Part shown: piece after piece, positions 45,750 to 59,583 of the stretch | Numbering within the stretch: the first letter of the stretch is position 1 | How the letters are laid out: the number at the start of each line of letters is the position of its first letter | From: Emydura subglobosa | Taxonomy: Eukaryota > Chordata > Testudines > Chelidae | Direction: 5' to 3' | DNA length: 64,000 nt | Assembly: GCA_007922225.1 (NCBI GenBank) | Contig: ML679956.1 | Coordinates: 79,217,554 to 79,281,553, forward strand | Notes under the pieces: generated by a model | Databases searched by the model: none | What the model saw: only the letters and a program-made list of their open reading frames with translations | Told to the model about the DNA's origin: nothing | Made by a program: the position numbers and the translations under genes

Positions 45750-47811
45750 CCTCACAGAAAAGGAGAAGTTAGATTATAACCAGTTCCTGCTAGAAACAGG
45801 ATGGGAGAAGAGTCAAACAAGCAGGAGCCAGAAATGTTGCCACCTCTGCCTGTTCTCCCCTCTTCCACGTACAGTCAGAGAAGGCAGCAGCACTTCTGAA
45901 CCACTGCTGAATAATACAGCACAAAAAGCCAAATCACCTGAAGGGAAGCAAAGCTTGACTGTAAAAACATAAGCAAATTTTACACTGGTGAACTCCACCC
46001 TTAGGACAGCCCTGGAGATGGGAGCCCTCTATTCACCAACAGGTACAGCACCAGACAGCAGCCCAGCTAGCTTCCCCACCAGTGGGCCTCACTCGTAAAG
46101 ATGAACCTTCTGTAAGGAAGAGAGCTGAATCTTTGCGGGACATTTACTCCTGATTTCTCTAGAAAGTGCCTTTCATCAACTTTGCCTTCAGTACATGCAC
46201 TGAAGTCTCCTGGGCTGTCAATGGAGCACAACTCACTAGTATAAGATTTACTTTATCACAAAACTTTGAGTTTGTCCCTATCCGATAACTTGTCATCCCT
46301 TCCTTCCACATCTGGGAAGTGAAATATGATCAGAGTCAAAAGGATGAGAGCTACTTGATAGTTTCTCTTGTGTGGGTCGCTGGGGGCCTTAAGCCATCAC
46401 AATGCCTAAGCAGGAAGTCATTACACATTATAAACACTTACAAGATTACATTAAAAAGGAACTTTCCAGCTGGCTGACAAACAGCTTCTAACACAGGATA
46501 GGACCTCACAAAAGACAAGGTCACAGGAGTCTCAGGTAGATGCAGTGAAATCATTTCTTGCTGTTCACCCATAATACAATATGGGCAGAAAGAACCGTGA
46601 AGACTCACACTCCATTTACCCCCGAGCTCTCCCTTTTTTCCAGCTGATAATGACCTGTGCTTACACTTCTGTGGTCAGGTAATCACCCAATTAAGTCACA
46701 TTCTACTGTATACTGCTACTGCTATTAGCAGGCAAAAGAACTTTGTCAGTATACATAAGCTGCCTAAGGACAGCCCTTTCATTACATTTTCCCCACTCCC
46801 TTCTCTGTGCCTTTTTCCATACTGAAACAGTATACCAGGCACTCTCTCCTCACTCATCCCCCTTCCAAAACAAAAAACTGCTTGCCCTGACTATCAAGTT
46901 GGTGGTAGCCCATTCTCTTGCAATGCCCGTCTACCAGGAGCTCTCACCCGGACAAGAGCCACTTCCTCTCTTTAAAGCCCTTTTTCAGGGGTTTAATTTA
47001 TGATAAAGCATTTTGAGAAACAATAGACCAAATTCAGTATGAGATGCGATGTAATGGAATAATACCAGAGCTGAGCTTGGTCCATTTGACCGAGGACGAC
47101 CTATCAAGATCAGTTGTATACTACCATACTGTGCGCGATGGGATTTCGTAATCCAACTATGAAATAAATGCTATAAAAGCATAATTAAGTTATGCAAATA
47201 TCTGTGGGAAATTGATGGCTTTCATGTCCAGCCAATTAATTCAAACTCAGACTAAGTCAGTATTGGCCAAAATAGCTCCCAGATGTGAAAGTGTCTCTGT
47301 GCTGGCACACAGGATCCATGGAGAGAAAGGAGATGGAGAGGGAGATCAGGGAATTGGTAATGGAACGCTGGCTCTCTAGGTGACAAATAGTTGATACCAT
47401 CCATTGGTTGTTCAGGGACCAATATGAAACGAATCTTGGGATTTCAGACCAATTCCGTGTAGATGTGTCCACATCACAAAAATCTACCATCACAGCTGAC
47501 ACCTTCATTTTGGCAGTATCAGCAGAGGCGAAGCAGACTTCTCACGAGAGGGTGGTCCCTCCATTGCTCGGTTAAGACATAGGGTGGGAAAGTCTACATT
47601 GCCACTGAATGCATTGCACATGTTCTGAAGGCACAGGATGTAAGCTAGAGGGATGTCATTTTGGCAATTTTTATCAGTGTGACAGACATGGCAGTTTCCT
47701 GCAGTATGCTTGGCAGACCTAACTGAATTCAGTTTAAGTATCTTTGGGGTCAATTGTATTAAATGAACGGTTTATGTACTGTTGTTGCATTTAGCCTCTC
47801 TGTGGGAGAGA

Positions 47812-48525
47812 TGTGACAGATAAGAGACATGGGGTTACAAAGACTATACTGAACAATGTGTCAGACAATGGACTTTTGGAACAAAAAAAATGTTAAGTGG
47901 TTTTCCTGGGGAATATCTAGGGGGAGGTGCAAATTCCCCACCTCCATTATGCCTCTTGAAGCTATGCTCTGAGGAGAGAACCATTGTCCGTTGATCACCT
48001 GTTACATGAGGCCAAGACCAAACTCAAGCTGCATAAAGGAAAGACAGAACTATGCATAGTTGTTCTGGTTCTAAATCTGAGACAGTAACGAACTTGTAAC
48101 CCAGTTGTGGGTTTTGAAGGACAGACACCATCCAGAGCCTGAGGGGGAAGTTGGGGTGACTTCTGATAAGCTTTTTTGCATGCATGTTCTTTTGTTTTTA
48201 ATATGTTTTCTGTGTAATGCATTCACCTTAAGAATAAATGTGGTAGCTTAGAACAAGCTGTGTGGTAACTCGTAACTGCTGCCAGTACACTGTTCATAAT
48301 CTCTGGAGAAAAAGCAAAGCACAGACACTGGCCTTTTCTGGCTTGCTGGAGAAATCACAACATAGGCAGGGGAACTGTGCAGCCAGACAAACCCCAGTCA
48401 GGAGGGGGAGAGATGCAGTTTCTCCTCAAGAGAGGTGACAGCTAGGAGCCAGAGACCTTTATTTGGGTGCCTTTGGTGGACCCACAAAAGGGAAAATATA
48501 GGTGCAGTTGCCCTGAACTGTGACA
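47812..48525 (+). mobile_element. probable solo LTR (ERV-like)
   Basis: The block starts TGTGACAG and ends CTGTGACA. It contains a TATA-like GCTGCATAAAGGAAAG near 48030 and a polyadenylation signal AGAATAAATG near 48232, spaced as in an LTR. No target duplication is obvious and there is no coding content. A chance resemblance or an internal segment of a longer element cannot be ruled out. Confidence 0.45.
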
Positions 48526-48621
48526 ATCAGCACTTAAAAATAAGCCTCACTGAAGCTAGCTGTAGTGTACAAAAGTTTAGTGAAGAGCTTGTAACAGTGA
48601 CAGACCCTTTGCACTAAATAA

Positions 48622-48892
48622 GGCTATGTCTACACTTAAACCGTTTAGCAGCACAAATGCAGTGCTTCAGTGTAGATACTTACTACACTGACAGGAGGGG
48701 TTCTCCCATCACTGCAGTTAGTCCACCTTTCCAAGAGGCAGTGGCAAGGTGATGGAAAAATTATTCTGTTGATCTAGCATTGTCTACACCAGGGGTTTTG
48801 TCAGCTTACCTACATCGCTCAGAGGTATGGATTTTTCACACCCCTGAGCAACATAGATGGGGTCGACCTAACATTTTAGTGTAGACCTGGCC
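48622..48892. mobile_element. Harbinger-like MITE with TAA target duplication
   Basis: The 271-bp element begins GGCTATGTCTACACTTAAA and ends AGTGTAGACCTGGCC; termini are inverted complements. TAA at 48619-48621 is repeated at 48893-48895, the 3-bp TWA duplication typical of PIF/Harbinger. The body includes the family hallmark GGATTTTTCACACCCCTGAG. It has no coding potential and is the clearest member of its family in the window. Confidence 0.88.
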
Positions 48893-51800
48893 TAAATCTC
48901 GCACTACAAAACACCTTTCTCCCATTTCCACACATTTTACATGAACACATCAGGGTTGCAACACTTCTCAAGCACAGAAGTGGAACAGGGTTGGCTGTTT
49001 CTTTTGGCCATAAACCCATCCGAGAAAAGCCATGACTAGACCAATACTGAAGTGTGACTAAGCACGCAAGGGAGTACACTCTGTTGCTCTGCAGCGTTTC
49101 AGATGTCTGCTGTGGCTTATCTGCTCTTGTTTGGCTAGCTTTACTCTTGGGATTATCAGGACAGTGGCTGAAAGTTTCAACGTTCTTGCAATGTCAGATT
49201 GCCCACGTGTCTTTAGTAAAATACGTGTAGCCAAGGTAGCCCTAACTGCATCCTTCGTGCCCAGGGTGGCTGCATTTCAGTGGTGAAGTGATGCCTTTTA
49301 TTTATGAAGTTTGCCAAGTGATTTTCAGAGTGAAAGGGAAGAAGTATAGAATATGTAATATCGCTGCTAAGTGAGGAGAGATGGTGTGTGTGTGAAGTGT
49401 CATCTAGCAACTGTTATCCTCCCTCAAGGAGAAATCCTTTGAATAAACTTGGAATCAATCCCTTCCCTCCCTGGCCAAACTTCCACTCTTATGAAAAACA
49501 GCACCCTGAGGTGTGTTTTTTTTTTAAACCAACTCAGTTTTAGGGTCCCACATGAAAAAGCCACACACAGCAAACTGCAAAGAACCCTTAATTATCTATG
49601 TCCAAAGGAAGATGAGATGAATCAACCCTGCTGGGATTTGATTCCATGGATTGTAGACAGCCTAAGCGTTTCAAACCTGATGTTTCAGTCACTAAACTAT
49701 CCCTTCTGGACAGATCCTTGTGAACACAAGGCTGATCCAGCATAGCTGGACACAGGCAGGTAATTTAGTTCAACTTTTTTCCCCCCCTCTAAGTTTTCAT
49801 AAAACATTGTTTTAATTAACTTTTTCACAATGTCATCAAAAAAATGAAAAATAATTTAATTATTTCTCTGCAGTCTTAGCAACACATACCATAGCACTGG
49901 GCTAGTAAGACAGTGAAAATAACTACCTTATAGTCATTGTTTGAGCTTAGAGAAATGCAGTTAATAAGCAGCACTGATTTTTTTAAAGAAGTGATTTCAC
50001 TTAATCTTGCTGGTTTTAGACACAGAGCTAAGGGATTCTGCTTTAAATAAGATTTTTAATTTGCCAACATCTATTTAAAGCACTGAACATGGGGGGTACA
50101 AGACTGGGGTTGGCATGCATCCCACAGTGGTGCAGAGACATCATGCTACACTGCTGACTATTAGATTCCTCACCAGAGTGTAAAACATATCCTAAATATA
50201 TGAACAGTCTGCGTGCACTGTAGAGCAGGTAGACAGAGACCTGACACACCCCTCGTACTTTACATAACAGCAACATATGCTTCCATTAGGACCAGCGCTC
50301 AGCTTAGAAGCAGAATATGTTAGTACCTTTGCTGGTGTAGCTGCATATGTATGCTCTGTCTGCATATTATATCAGAAAAAGAAGAAACTCACCAAAAAAA
50401 TGCAGATCTGTACAGGTTGTTCCACTTCTCTCCCCCTTTGCCCAACATGAAACAGAAAAAGCTGGCTAGCGTTCCCTTACAACGCAGCTCTGAAGGGTAA
50501 ACAGGGCACAAGGGCTATCTGAGAGGAATTCACCTTCCTAATGTTATGTTCACTTGCAGTGTATTTACCAGACCAATAACCTTCTCAAGCAATGTCCAGT
50601 CCCAGAGATCAGCAGGGAACAGACTACAGAATAACTCCTACTTTCAAAGTCATTTCAAAAGAGGGGATTATCAGGACTGATCCTGTCTGGGGCTGGATGA
50701 AACATCTTATTTCAAAACTGCTGTCACATGGGAATCACAGGTTCAGTAACAGGTGCCAAACGCTAAGCCTCCAGCCAAAGGAATCTAGGTAAACAGACAA
50801 CCATTACAGGACAGAGGGTTTTCCTTACATGGCAGAATTTGACATGCCACAAACTTGTTGTCATAAGATTGCATAGGACGACACCACACTCCTGGGCCAT
50901 AATCCCAGAGACACACGGCATTTGCAGGTGGCATCTCTAACACCAGGGTCTATCATCTGAATTCAAGGCTTCACTGAGCAGCCAAGGGTCTCCTTCAGTC
51001 TTTTTCCAGCCTTCTCTGTGGAGAAGGCTGCTGCTCAAGTTACCTGAAACTCAGAACTTGCAAGAGTCCATAATGAAGATACAAATGAAAATGAATGTCA
51101 TCATTCTGCTAACAACTATGAAACACACAGGAAATCTCTGGGCCTTAGATCACTTACCAAAGCAGGTTCATGGAGTAGCACTGACAGAAGCTGCAGCAGG
51201 AGCAGTCCTCTCCCAGTCTAAAAGATGCTCCAATAGGAGCAACAATAAAAGGAGAGGTGAAAGGAAGGCTAAACCAATGGGATAAACCTTCCCATCACCC
51301 AATTTAAATAAAATCTCCTGACTGAACTGACATTTTGACATCTGCTCCAATGTGGGCTGGTGGATGGAAACTGGAGCCATTTCTCTAAAGAGAAATTCAG
51401 AGATGAAAAATCAAGTATGTGCTAAGGACATTAATGTCCCTTCATAAGCCCGCTAGACAGTCAGCTCCATAATACCAAGTTGCTGCTCTCTGCTTCTATT
51501 CCCATGACGAGAACAGTGTGCTTTGTGTTGTTCAGGGATACAAAGGCCAAGCGAAACAGAACAGTTCCTGTGGGAAAACCACAACCCAAGCACTGACCCT
51601 TTGGGGGCTGGTGTGGGTGAATATTGACTCAGCTCTTTGGATATTTTGGAGCCTCGCTGCTGAAGCGGTTCTGTGCAGAGTATTCTTTGTAGTAGAGTGT
51701 TTCCTTTAACATACAGGCAACCCATGCCACAAAGTGTCATCTCTTACAAATTCATGGGTTTCTCTTACCTACCCGCCCGCCCCCCACCCAAAAGCCACAT

Positions 51801-51949
51801 CAGCCATGTGATCAATTCAGTACCTAGGTATGAAACTGGGCCTCTTCACAAGTTCTCATCACATGAGATGCACATCAAGACTACTAGTACCAAATATACC
51901 CCTCTCCAATCCAAAACATTGCTGTCAAAAACATCTCACTATCTCTGAC

Positions 51950-52475
51950 CACATCAATAACCCAGTCAACTCCCTGGCTCTCTATCGCACTGCACATCAA
52001 ATTAAGACTTTGCTAGAGCCTGGAAGATAACAACATATATATATCCAAGCTAACCATCTTCATGTGATCACCAACAAAAAACAGCCACTTCCAACAAATA
52101 TCGGCTACTTATCCTTTGCACAAAGAGACTCCACGGCTTTTCCCACCATGACACATGTACTTCAAATTGCTCTCCACCTCACTTCCCTCAACTTATTCAA
52201 ATCCCTCTAAAAATAAACTTATTTCTGCCAAGAAGGTGTGAATAAGAAACAAGAAAATAAAAAATTAAGGGACCATACCACTAAGATGTATACATGCCTC
52301 AGTGGGTGATAGTCTTGAGATCACCCTCTTTTCTCCTCTTCCCTTGTCTATAACCCTCATTAGTCAAGTCTTGGTATGTATTAGACTGCAAGCTGTTTGA
52401 AGTATGAACCATGGCGTCACTTACTTGGCAAGACACCTACCACATCTTGGGGTGTTGAGAAATAATGATCGTATC
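51950..52475 (+). repeat. probable L2/L3-like LINE 3' UTR
   Basis: The text has a cytosine-rich 3' UTR character and ends with TTAGACTGCAAGCTGTTTGA, GACACCTACCACATCTTGGG and GTTGAGAAATAATGAT. This is the L2-like end pattern seen at 20640-20860 and 33490-33610. The upstream border is a guess. Confidence 0.35.
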
Positions 52476-54590
52476 AAAATATCCAGGATTTGAGCACGCA
52501 AGCAAGAAAAATAAGCCGGCCTCGCAAAGGCTTTAAAAGAAAAGAATGGAGCTGCTGAAACAAGCAACTATCAAACTTACAAACAGGCTCAATGAGCTCA
52601 GTAACAACATCAAGTGCTTAGCCCTTACGGTAGCACATTAGACAAGCATCAGCCTTCATTTTTGGGACATCCCGTGGCCCTCTATTTCACAAGAGAAGAG
52701 CATTTGTGCAGGACAAATGAGTTAAATACAGTAATTATTTATTTACTTTCTCATTTGCCAGAATGTCCCACTGTACTTTCAATAGAAATAAATGTTCTTT
52801 GCTTCCCGTCATAAAATAGCAGGAAATACTGTTCTCACTGCTGTGCATTAAGTGAATACACATTCTAAAATACCCTGAAATCAGACTATTCTGATGAAAG
52901 ACATTAAAGAAATGGAAAGGAATCAGTTGAAAGAGACATCTGCCTTATTTAGAAATTTCCTTCCCATTTTGGATTTAGCCAAGGGGAGGTTAATAGAATC
53001 TCTACCTACATCATATCAAATATAAGACTTATTTTTCCAGCATAGTTCTCTTTTTTACAAAACTACTACTTTGGACAAAAGTTTGCTCAGAATTGGTCTA
53101 GTTAGTAGCCCTATGTTTCTTCCTGTTAAATATGGTTGTAGGAAGAAAAGTGACTAGATAAAATGTTACCTTTCTTCTTCAAGATATCTGCTTCTGACAT
53201 GTGTTGCTGGAGTCATAGCCATTTACTACACTGCCAATTTTTTATTACTGTATGTCCTATACAGCACAGCAAATATAGACATGGGAGTGCAAGCTGGATT
53301 TTATCCTGGCTCATACATCAAATTATCAGCTAGATTCTAACTACAAAATTTTAATTAGGTGAAACAGAACTCAGTCTGACAAAGATATTTTGACTTTTAA
53401 GCAGAATTAAGCCAGATGTTGAAATCATGGTGAGAGAAGAGATGGGGAACCCCAAAGTGTCATGTTTCAGACAACAGCTGCTCAGAGAGCAAAGTAAAAA
53501 GGGAGAGATATCCAATGGCTCAGTACGGAGAAGTGCAGAACACCACATCTTAAGGAAGGAGTCAGTGGAAAAAGTGGTGTACCAGTTTAGTGTAGAACTT
53601 TTGCCTTCTGCACTTTACCACACAGACATGCCTCTACAATGAGTGTGTTAAGTGGTTCTCAGACAATGTCTCCAAGCCCATCAGAAATCACTCCCATTGT
53701 TCTGTTTGCCCAGAGATGTATTTCATCCATCTGGATTTTTACTGAGCTATTCTGTAGTAATTTGCCAACATTCATTCTTTATCAATCAGTCTAAACAAGG
53801 CTGACTGCCTCTTCCACCATTCATGTCCTGAAACTAGCCATGCTTGGTAATAACAGGCTACTAAGAGGCAACAGTTTTAGCCAAGTCCATTTCTCTCTAC
53901 CACCACCACCAAAGAAGCAGAATTTGCCTGGGTCTGCCATAGCCAATAGCCTTACTCAGAAATTTAAGGCTTATTGACACAAACATCAGCTCTAGTAACT
54001 AGATCGAGACTGGCCTAGACCATTCTCACAAATCACAGGTCTCATTTCCTAGACCTGGACATTACTTGAATGACTCTGTATCTAGACACCATGCAGAAGA
54101 TAAAACACAGGGAAGTGGTTTTGACTAAAGACTCTGCTGCTAGAGTTCTTGGGAGATCTTCACCAACTACCTAATAGATGCTGCATAACGTTTGATCATG
54201 TTACCACTCATGGAATAATCAGCCTCTTCTTGTTTATCAATTTGGCTGCTTCACAACAAATGGCTAGGGAATGCACCTGCCCTATAAGAATCAAAAGGAT
54301 GATGCAACAACCACATGAAATTACATACTCTGCACTCTACATTGGAATGCAGTACACTGAGACCCTACAAGCAATAAGGAGCAGGATCTACCACTGCCCT
54401 CTGCAACTGACCACAGTGGGACAGGTTCATCTGATACTCCGCAGATACCTGCTCAGTGCTCCAGAGGAAAGCATAAAAACTGCAAAGAATCCCATTAACA
54501 TGTCCTTGTAGGCAAGGAGAGAAAGTTCTTTCCAAATTTCAGCTATGGTAGTCAAATCAAGCAAAAAAATCACCATAGTTTAAGCATATA

Positions 54591-54989
54591 CAGTAGAACC
54601 TCAGAAATACAAATACCTGGGGAAAGGAGGAGGTTCCTAACTGTGAACAAAACGTTATGGTTGTTCTTTCAAAAGTTTACAACTGAACATTGACTTAATA
54701 CACCTTTGAAACTTTACTATGTAGAAGAAAAATGCTGCTTTTAGTCATAATTTAAATGAAACGTGCAGAAACAGTTTCCTTATCTTGTCCAATTTTTTTA
54801 TTTTTTTAAACTTTTCCTTTATATATTTAGTAATTTATGTTTAACAGTACTGTCCTGTATTTGCCTTTTTTTTTTTTTTTTTTTTTTGGTCTTTGCTGCT
54901 GCCTGATTGCGTACTTTGGGTTCCAAATGAGGTGTGTGGTTGGCAGGTCAGTTCATAACTCTGGTGTTCATAACTCTGAGGTTCTACTG
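54591..54989. mobile_element. Tc1/mariner Tigger-like element with TA duplication
   Basis: The 399-bp element starts CAGTAGAACCTCAGAAATAC and ends ATAACTCTGAGGTTCTACTG. The first 15 bases are perfect inverted complements. TA at 54589-54590 and TA at 54990-54991 form the target duplication. A 22-T run lies inside at 54866-54887. The body has no transposase frame, so it is non-autonomous. The CAGT(A/T)GAACCTC terminus is typical of Tigger/pogo-type elements. Confidence 0.9.
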
Positions 54990-55739
54990 TAACTCCAGTT
55001 ACACCCCAAAACGGCAGAGCAATTCATACTGTCTTACAAATGTTTTTTTTTTTTCCAGTTTAAAAGTTTAAAATAGATCTCCATGAAAAATAATCTGTAC
55101 ACCTCAGAAGTGCCAAGTATTATTATTGCTATTTATCCTGTTGTAAGCTCCATCCATGTTTAACTAAGCTCCATCACCTCAATATACATGACCACTTAGT
55201 AGATTTATATCCCTTTTTTGGAAATAACTTTGCCAAGTTATTCACAAATCAATCCCTCCAGTCCCTGGATCATTGATTGCTCCTCTCAGCTATAGTCTAC
55301 AAAAAAGTACAAATACTTAAATTGAGTAAGTTTCATCTTCTCACTCATTCTCTCTGACCCTATCCCCTCCCTATTTTCGGCATCAAGTTTAAACACTTCA
55401 GTTGCAAGCTTCTGGGCACAAAATACCATATCTTTCTATTTGTACTGTGAAGATCTAACATACTTCTGGGCCTTCTTAAATAAGACAGTAACTCTCTTCA
55501 GTTTGTCAAGAACTTTGATAAATGAGACCAATGAAGGAAGACCAACGTGGATTTCTGACTGAAAAGTACTTTTAGATTGGGGATGGATAGGTCAGCTAAC
55601 ACTTCCACAGTCACTTCTACCCCCACATCCTGTTCACACACACACAAAATTCGCTGAAGTCAGGAAGTACAATTTAGCACAACCACAATAAATATGAGAG
55701 AATTACAAAACCACTGCACACACTTCTGCACACCAATTA

Positions 55740-56065
55740 TCATAGAATCTTAGGACTAGAAGGGACTTCGAGAAGTCACCTAGTCCAGTCCCCTGCGCTT
55801 ATGGCAGGACAATGTATTATCTAGACCATCCCTGTCAGGTGTTTGTCTAACTTGCTCTTAAAAATCTCCAATGATGGAGATTCCACAACCTCCCTAGGTA
55901 ATTTATTTCAATGCTTAACTACCGTAACAGTCAGGAAGTTTTTCCTAATGTCCAACCTAACCACTCTTGCTGCAATTTAAGACCATTGCTTCTGGTCCTA
56001 TCCTCAGAGGTTAAGGAGAACAATTTTTCTCCTGCCTCTTTTTGCCAGGATAGCTTACTCTCTTC
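55740..56065 (-). mobile_element. CR1 LINE 3' fragment
   Basis: The reversed CR1 3' end is plain: TCATAGAATCTTAGGACTAG, GTCACCTAGTCCAGTCCCCT, GATGGAGATTCCACAACCTC and TAAGACCATTGCTTCTGGTC. It is strongly 5'-truncated and close in text to the start of the CR1 at 39013. Confidence 0.9.
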
Positions 56066-56762
56066 CGAGAACTGGTATGTATAAGCTGTATCAGCAAAAA
56101 GAACTTTTTTGGCAGTCTAAATTGCATCTCCACTAGGGGAATTTACTGGTAATAGCTCTACTGGTACAGCTACACTGACAAATGTTTTTAAATATAGAAA
56201 AGGCATTAGACTTGCAAAGTTGTTTCAATCACATACATTTCTTCACCCTTGTGACTTTCAGCTGACACAATTAACAGGTGCTCTGTTCAGAGAAAGAGTA
56301 CTGAGCTGTGCTAAATGAAAAAGAGAAGCTGAACATACTTCTGATCTCTTAGCCTACAAAGTAAAAAGTTAGCTTTCAACATTAGTTGCCCTGTAATATT
56401 ACCTCAAGCCATCTGACATTCAAACACTAAAACTTTTGCAAAAGTGTACTATGACAATGAACTTGCACCTCTCAACAAAATGGAATTGCAGTGCACTCTG
56501 CAAACTTACTAAGCAATTGTACAGACATAGTTATTTCACACCCCCACTGAAAACCAGGTATCTTTGAGGTGACTCTCAACAGCAAGGGATTACTTTCAAA
56601 CAGAACCTAGATTATAAAAATATCTTTTTATGGGCCTGAATACACAGGGTGCTAAGAGCTCAGAACTCCTGCTAAAGCCAGAACCTTGCAGGAGCAGATC
56701 TTCTATTTTAATTCTGAATGATACAGTAATCATTTCAAAAAGAATTACAGATTAGACATTTA

Positions 56763-57045
56763 GGCCTGGTCTACACTGCTGGCAAAATTCGGCAGCAGTC
56801 GATGGGAGTTACGCAAGCTACAGAGTAACTCCTGTCGACTTCATAACTTCCCTTTAGTGCGCAGTCTACACTACACTGCGCAGATGGGAAATGCGTACCC
56901 ATCGACGCAGTGCAATGCTTTTTGGGGAGGTGGTTTTATTAGATCGACTTCCAGATCAATTGAGTGTGTCTTCTCTGCCGCTCAATAAAACCGGATAAAT
57001 TGATTTGACGGCGGCGAATTTGCCACCGTCAGTGTACACATAGCT
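56763..57045. mobile_element. Harbinger-like MITE with TTA target duplication
   Basis: The 283-bp element begins GGCCTGGTCTACACTGCT and ends AGTGTACACATAGCT, inverted complements with few mismatches. TTA at 56760-56762 is repeated at 57046-57048. The body differs from the 48622 copy (it has GATCGACTTCCAGATCAATT and an AATAAAACCGGAT stretch), so it is a distinct subfamily sharing termini. Confidence 0.85.
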
Positions 57046-58021
57046 TTAATTTTTGGGAGCAGCAAGCCACTACGTAAGTCTCTCCATCCATTGGTGAAAC
57101 ACATCCTAAAGCCACTTTGTTACATAACCACTCCGACTCAGACTGTTGCTGTTGAGAACAAGACACCTATTATTTCCCAGGATCTTTGCCACAATGTCCA
57201 TGCAAGATTAATTTAACCACTGCTAAAGAAAAAATGCAACTCCGCTCCCCTCCCTACATTCATAGGCTGCCCTCTCCCTCAAGATGAAGACCACTGTCCC
57301 GGAAGCAGGACTCTTAGTGCCTTTTTTCAAGAGACTCTGATTATGCAGGAAGAAGATGGGCAAGAGTTAGGTAAATGGAGCAGGGGCCCCAACTTCAGGG
57401 CTAGTGTCAAAGACTCATTACACACCCAACGCAGTACTCAGTCCCATTCATTTTTCTTCTTTGATTTGTACTCTTCAGATGAGCAGGAATCATTGCAGAT
57501 TCTGTGCTAGAGGGGCTTTTATGGATCATAAGCCTTAGAGATGCATTATTGCAGAACTTCCTCCTCTCCCCTACGCGGCCTCCTCACAGACCCTCCACCA
57601 GATCTTCCTTTCACACCTTCTTTCTTTGCTTTCAAGCACTGCATAATGAGGAGATGAAAGGATGGTTACTTGCATGGATTTGGTGAATGAGAAGAACGCA
57701 AGGTAGCAGATTAGGGACAAGTTGGGTAGATAGTGCTTTAAAGACAAAGAAGGCGCTTGAATGTAAGGAAGACAGTGATGGGATTTAGAAAGGGGTTGGA
57801 CACCGTGAAAGCAGCCGGCAAGTAGTAGGATTTTCACAGCCATGTTTTAGTCAAGATAAAAGAGTGAAATGAAAAGAAAGGCAGGAAGGCCAGAGATTTC
57901 ACTATTAAAAGGTTTCTTAATATTCAACCTAAGTTTTCCTTTGGTCACCCTATTTGCTATTTCTCCTATCTGCATCCCCTTAAACTATAATTAATCTCCA
58001 TTATCATAACATGCAGACATT

Positions 58022-58625
58022 TAATGCAACACACTAAACAGATTAAAAACTGGTTAACTGATAGGTCTCAAAATGTAATTGTAAATGGGGACTCATCACT
58101 GAGCAGGTGTGTTTTCCATGGGGTCCCACAAGGATCAGCTCTTGGTCCTATGCTATTTAACATTTTTATCAATGACCTGAACAGAAAACAGTCATCACTG
58201 ATAACATTTGCAGATGACACAAAAATTGGGGGAGTGGTACATAATGAAAAGGACAGGTCACTGATTCAGAGTGATCTGTATCACTTGGTAAACTGGGTGC
58301 AAGCAAACAATACACGTTTTTAATATGGCTAAATGTAAATGTATACATCTACAAACAAATAACGTAGGCCATCCTTACAGGATGGGGGTCTCTATCCCAG
58401 GAAGCAGTGACTCTGGAAAAAGATTTGGAGGTCATGGTGGATAATCAGCTGACAAAGAACTCCTATTATGATACTGTGGCCAAGAGTTCATGTAATCCAG
58501 GGATGTTTAAACAGGAATATCTTGTGTAGGATCAGAGAGGTTATTTTACCTCTGTATTTGGCACTGGTACAACCACTGCTGGAATGCGGAGTCCAGTTCT
58601 GGTGTCCACAATTCCAGAGTGGTTC
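58022..58625 (+). mobile_element. CR1 LINE RT fragment
   Basis: The forward frame 58024-58323 encodes KNWLTDRSQNVIVNGD, VFHGVPQGSALGPMLFNIFI, then a FADDTKIGG box, the reverse-transcriptase catalytic motif of CR1. It lacks both 5' and 3' ends; the text continues, broken, to about 58625, where a MITE fragment follows. The catalytic box itself is intact but the element is clearly dead. Confidence 0.9.
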
Positions 58626-58630
58626 ATAAC

Positions 58631-58779
58631 TAATCCATCTCCCAGGTGGCAATAGCTGGCTCAACAGAAGAATTTTTCCTAGCATTGTCAACACTGTTAG
58701 GTCAGCATATCCAGGTCTCTCGGGGTGTGGATTTTTCACACTCAGAGACATAGTTATGGTGATGTAAATTTTCAGTGTA
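58631..58779. mobile_element. Harbinger-like MITE, truncated
   Basis: It shares TAATCCATCTCCCAGGTGGC-type text and GGGTGTGGATTTTTCACAC with the copy at 59584-59825, but lacks the left terminus. It follows directly after the truncated CR1. Confidence 0.65.
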
Positions 58780-59583
58780 TCCCAGCTATTAGACAAAGGG
58801 CACATCTCTTAAGAAAGACTGTTACTCTTCACCAGCCCTTTGATCAAGTCATTTACTTTTCTCTGCAGATTCATGAAAAGGTTGATACTGGGCATGTCCA
58901 GCAAACCCCTTACTTAAGTAAAAGGAACATTTAAAAATTCTTCCAACAATTGTCTTCAGTAAAGATTTAATTTGACCAGATTCATTGGCTGTGAATACAA
59001 GGACACACTTTCACGTTCCTAAGACCATCTGATTCTGTTTTGCTGTTCTATAATTTTAGTAGATCAAATGATTCAAGACACATATTTGGAAAAGTAAATA
59101 TAAGCTTCCTGCTAGACTGAAACCTTGTAGTTCAAGATACAGAGCAGGGTTAATATCAGCCATTCCCATTAACCACTAAAAGCTAAGTATTCTTGTGAAG
59201 GGAGTCAGAGGCTAACAGTATGACTTTCAGTATGATATATATTTAACAAGACAAATAAACCCGAACAGTTTGCTCTTTTTAAAAGAATAAGACAACTGAC
59301 CCACCTGCTGCATCACACAATAGCTCCTGTAATTCTAATCTTACTGTATTTGTGTGTTGCTATGGAAGTTACTGATTTCTCAAAGGACTCATCATAATAA
59401 AGAGATAAGATAAGTGCAAAGAGGAAGCTCCTCTGTATTTTAAAACTCTCTAGAAATAAATGGAAGTTGCATCAAGAGATTTTGGCAAAAGGCAAAGTGG
59501 TGCAGCTTCTCCTCCCAAATCGCCAACTCCCAGCAAAGGCCAACTATTCCTACTCACCACAGAAACACAACCACATCACCTCA

